Source: CAZIWJ01 sp964542855 | Lineage (GTDB): Bacteria > Bacteroidota > Bacteroidia > Cytophagales > Cyclobacteriaceae | Assembly (NCBI GenBank): GCA_964542855.1 | Contig: CAZIWJ010000045.1 | Location: 1-18,500, forward strand | Direction of reading: 5' to 3' | Length of the DNA: 18,500 bases | Shown here: in pieces, positions 16,210-18,500 of the stretch | Layout: every line of letters starts with the position of its first letter | Position numbering within the stretch: the stretch's first letter is position 1 | Notes under the pieces: model-generated | What the model was told of the DNA's origin: nothing | The model's input: only the letters and a program-made list of their open reading frames with translations | Database searches by the model: none | Translations under genes and position numbers: made by a program

Positions 16210-16678
16210 AGTTGCAGTACCCCTCGTAAAAAACTTCCACTACCTGCTTCCTTCGGCCCTTTATGTTGCCAGGAAACCAACCCTGGTAGATACCGTGCTG
16301 GGAACCTGCATAGCAGTATGCCTGTACGACGAAACACTGAAAGCCGGAGGCATTAACCATTACATGCTTCCTTACTGGAACGGGGAAGGGCTGGCCAGCC
16401 CGAAGTACGGCAATATTGCTAACGAACTGCTGGTACAGCGCATGGAGAATATGGGGTGCAGGCGGAGAAACCTGGTGGCCAAAGTGTTCGGCGGTAAAGA
16501 ACCCAGCCAGGCCGATAGCCAGTTTACCATCGGTATCAGGAATTACGAACTGGCCCAGGAGCAACTGGAAGAGATGAGAATCCCCATTGTGGCAAAAAGC
16601 ATCGGCGGACAAAAAGGAAGAAAAATTGTGTTTCACACCAATACGGGTGCCGTACGGATGAAATTTTTGAATAAATAA
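16193..16678 (+). CDS. cheD: Chemotaxis receptor glutamine deamidase CheD
   Basis: CheD converts certain receptor glutamines to glutamates, making them sites for CheR, and in some species is controlled by CheC. The 161 residues carry the catalytic pair at Cys39 (VLGTCIAVCLYD) and His56 (GGINHYMLP), spaced 17 apart as in the Thermotoga enzyme (Cys27, His44). Thr34 is the likely third residue. VAKVFGG (about 100-106) and the terminal GRKIVFHTNTGAVRMK are also typical. I chose the ATG at 16193, which overlaps the previous gene by 17 bases; a TTG at 16187 would add two residues. No CheC is encoded in this window. The cheB gene begins 10 bases downstream. Confidence 0.95.
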   Translation: MENYSKVAVPLVKNFHYLLPSALYVARKPTLVDTVLGTCIAVCLYDETLKAGGINHYMLPYWNGEGLASPKYGNIANELLVQRMENMGCRRRNLVAKVFGGKEPSQADSQFTIGIRNYELAQEQLEEMRIPIVAKSIGGQKGRKIVFHTNTGAVRMKFLNK

Positions 16679-16688
16679 CCTGAATTGC

Positions 16689-17762
16689 ATGGGGGAAAAA
16701 ATTAAAGTGATGGTTATAGACGACTCGGCAGTGGTTCGTCAAACCCTGAAGTCTATTCTCGAGTCCGACACCAGGATTGAAGTGGTAGCTGTGGCTAACG
16801 ACCCTTACGCAGCAGCGGCCAAGCTGAAAAAAGTGGTTCCGGATGTTATTACCCTCGATGTGGAAATGCCCCGCATGGATGGCATTACCTTTTTAAAAAA
16901 ACTCATGTCACAGCACCCGATCCCGGTGGTGGTTATTTCAACGCTAACTACTAAAGGGGCTGAAACAGCCATCAAAGCCCTGGAGTACGGGGCGGTGGAA
17001 GTAATCACCAAGCCCGAACTACACACCCGCGAATTTATTGAAGAATCGAAAATCAGGCTTTGCGATGCAGTGAAGGCAGCAGCCCAGGCGAAAGTTGAAC
17101 GCAAAAGAGCAAAGCCAACGATGGTAGAGGCCAAGTATACCGCCGATGTGGTAATTAAATCTAATAGTGGCTGGCCGGCACACAGCATGATTAAAACCAC
17201 CGAAAAGGTGGTTGCCGTAGGAGCCTCTACCGGGGGTACGGAAGCCCTGAAAGTTTTCCTGGAATCATTGCCCTCAGACTGCCCCGGTATTGTTATTGTT
17301 CAACACATGCCGGAAGTATTTACCCGTTCATTTGCCAGTCGGCTGAATGCCATTTGTAAAATTTCGGTCAGGGAGGCCGTTCAGGGCGATTCAGTAATCC
17401 GGGGAAGGGCCCTCATTGCACCGGGCAACCGGCACATGCTACTGAAGCGCAGCGGTTCGCGGTATTTCGTGGAACTGAAAGACGGCCAACTGGTAAACCG
17501 CCACCGGCCTGCGGTAGATGTATTGTTTCGCTCGGTAGCCCTTTACGCCGGTAAAAACAGCATTGGGATCATCATGACCGGCATGGGGGCCGACGGGGCA
17601 GCTGGCCTGAAAGAAATGAAAGACGCCGGTGCCAGCACCATTGCCCAGGATGAAGCCAGCAGCGTGGTATTTGGTATGCCGAAAGAGGCTATCGCCATCG
17701 GTGCCGCCGATAAGGTGCTATCTCTGAATAAAATAGCCTCTTCCATGCTTGCCATGCAATAA
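16689..17762 (+). CDS. cheB: Receptor methylesterase/deamidase CheB
   Basis: CheB removes methyl groups from receptors and is activated by CheA phosphorylation. The 357 residues contain an N-terminal receiver (about 4-110) with Asp11-Asp12, phospho-site Asp57 (LDVEMPRMDG) and a KP pair (ITKPE), then a linker of about 50-60 residues, then the esterase domain from about 172. The catalytic triad is visible: Ser180 (GASTGGT), His206 (IVQHMP) and Asp302 (GMGADGA). The end (DEASSVVFGMPKEAI) is typical. It is the last gene of the run; the next gene is 89 bases on and unrelated in function. No defect seen. Confidence 0.97.
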   Translation: MGEKIKVMVIDDSAVVRQTLKSILESDTRIEVVAVANDPYAAAAKLKKVVPDVITLDVEMPRMDGITFLKKLMSQHPIPVVVISTLTTKGAETAIKALEYGAVEVITKPELHTREFIEESKIRLCDAVKAAAQAKVERKRAKPTMVEAKYTADVVIKSNSGWPAHSMIKTTEKVVAVGASTGGTEALKVFLESLPSDCPGIVIVQHMPEVFTRSFASRLNAICKISVREAVQGDSVIRGRALIAPGNRHMLLKRSGSRYFVELKDGQLVNRHRPAVDVLFRSVALYAGKNSIGIIMTGMGADGAAGLKEMKDAGASTIAQDEASSVVFGMPKEAIAIGAADKVLSLNKIASSMLAMQ

Positions 17763-17851
17763 ATGGGCCTACCGGAAGAAGAGCGTAAACATCGGGCTTT
17801 TTTGCAATCATTTTAGCTTTCAACTCGTTCATAGGGTAATAACTGTAAACT

Positions 17852-18500
17852 ATGAAATACTCTACCCACGAATTCCTGGATAGCATGCGCCAAACCGGCG
17901 ATCCGCTAGCCGACAGGGCCGTTGAATCGATCATGGAAAGCGGTAACCGGAAACTGGTCAGGCAGTTGTTCGAAACCATGCAGCGCAACGATTTTCCGGT
18001 CGATGACAGCTACCCGGAACCCTTGCAGCAATTTCTTGCTGAAGGAAGAAAACTACCCGAATGGCATAATGAAAACGAAATGGCTAAAGGGGCTGATTTT
18101 TACGCCAGTCATGCGCTCGATGTTCAACTCATGCTCGCGGTGGTTTCTTTGCCTACCGATTATGCGGCTGCTAAAGGGGCAGAAGTTATTTACCGTACCG
18201 GCCGTTTGCTGAAAGATGTAGGGCAGCGACTGGCCGAAACCGGGCAATTCATTTCAGATGTTACTGCTCGAAAAGGTTTCAGTAAGCGGGGCAAAGCTAT
18301 TAGCAGTATTCTCAAAGTGAGGCTGGTGCACGCACTAACTCGTTATTCGGTTAGCCGCCGGAAAGACTGGGATGCCGAAACCCTGGGGGTACCGGTTAAC
18401 CAGGAAGATATGGCCGGTACGCACTATTCGTTCTGCCTCATGCCGCTCCGCTCCATGAGAAGGCTGAACGTAAGCGTAAGCTACGAGGAGCAACAGGCCT
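17852..18500 (+). CDS. MpaB/DUF2236-type haem oxygenase, 3' end missing
   Basis: An open frame of 216 residues that runs off the right edge without a stop. It resembles the oxygenase MpaB/rubber-oxygenase domain family (DUF2236), to which latex-clearing protein Lcp belongs. Landmarks are LAEGRKLPEWH (about 67-77), SLPTDYAAAKGAEVIYRTGRL (its core at about 100-119), RLAETGQFISDV (126-137) and KVRLVHALTRY (155-165). By spacing to Lcp, as I recall its residues, His160 is the haem-binding His198, and Arg126 and Thr130 match Arg164 and Thr168, while Glu129 stands where Lcp has Lys167. The substrate is unknown; most members are not rubber oxygenases. The ATG at 17852 gives a sensible start. It probably has its own promoter in the 89 bases after cheB, none of which I could pin down. 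Confidence 0.85.
   Translation, partial: MKYSTHEFLDSMRQTGDPLADRAVESIMESGNRKLVRQLFETMQRNDFPVDDSYPEPLQQFLAEGRKLPEWHNENEMAKGADFYASHALDVQLMLAVVSLPTDYAAAKGAEVIYRTGRLLKDVGQRLAETGQFISDVTARKGFSKRGKAISSILKVRLVHALTRYSVSRRKDWDAETLGVPVNQEDMAGTHYSFCLMPLRSMRRLNVSVSYEEQQA

Noticed and set aside
17763..17805. A terminator after cheB, because of a run of six T at about 17797-17802.
   Set aside because: I could not find a stem of more than about three pairs before the T run, so it is not supported as an intrinsic terminator.

Overview
This window looks like a scaffold from a Bacteroidota genome, probably order Cytophagales. It carries DUF2480 and DUF2461 proteins, a BBP2-like outer-membrane barrel and DUF3817, all familiar from that phylum. 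Start codons mostly lack strong Shine-Dalgarno sequences, and base composition is near 50% GC by eye. A run of exactly 100 Ns (10535-10634) marks an assembly gap, so this is a draft or metagenome assembly.

Left part (1-4992): housekeeping genes. On the minus strand lie a small DUF3817 membrane protein and then a tightly overlapping trio transcribed murF, barrel protein, DUF2461 protein. Divergently, on the plus strand, are tsaB (tRNA t6A synthesis) and a DUF2480 gene. A strong rho-independent terminator at 5041-5084 closes this section.

Middle part (5203-17762): a chemosensory locus on the plus strand. The order is: a 1003-residue membrane sensor with HAMP-like, GAF and four PAS regions but no output domain; an unrecognised 239-residue helical protein; a STAS protein; CheY; CheA (broken by the N gap); CheW; one methyl-accepting receptor; CheR; a histidine-kinase-like protein lacking its phospho-accepting histidine; CheD; CheB. 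From the 239-residue gene onward the genes overlap or lie about 7 to 31 bases apart, so they are probably one operon. The receptor senses through CheW and CheA, CheY is the only stand-alone output regulator, and CheR, CheB and CheD adjust the receptor. No flagellar, pilus or gliding gene is present, so the output is not visible here.

The most interesting signals are in the non-canonical members. No CheC, CheX or standard CheZ is present, yet two unusual proteins could remove phosphate from CheY: the kinase-like protein has Asn at the H-box histidine but keeps an ExxN motif, and the 239-residue protein has a DxxxQ motif in a predicted helix. Both, and the PAS sensor, end in an acidic-Leu-Phe tail (VDLF, VELF, GELF) that resembles the CheY-docking tail of CheZ. 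These are hypotheses from motifs read by eye.

Right edge (17852-18500): the start of an MpaB/DUF2236-type haem oxygenase gene that runs off the window.
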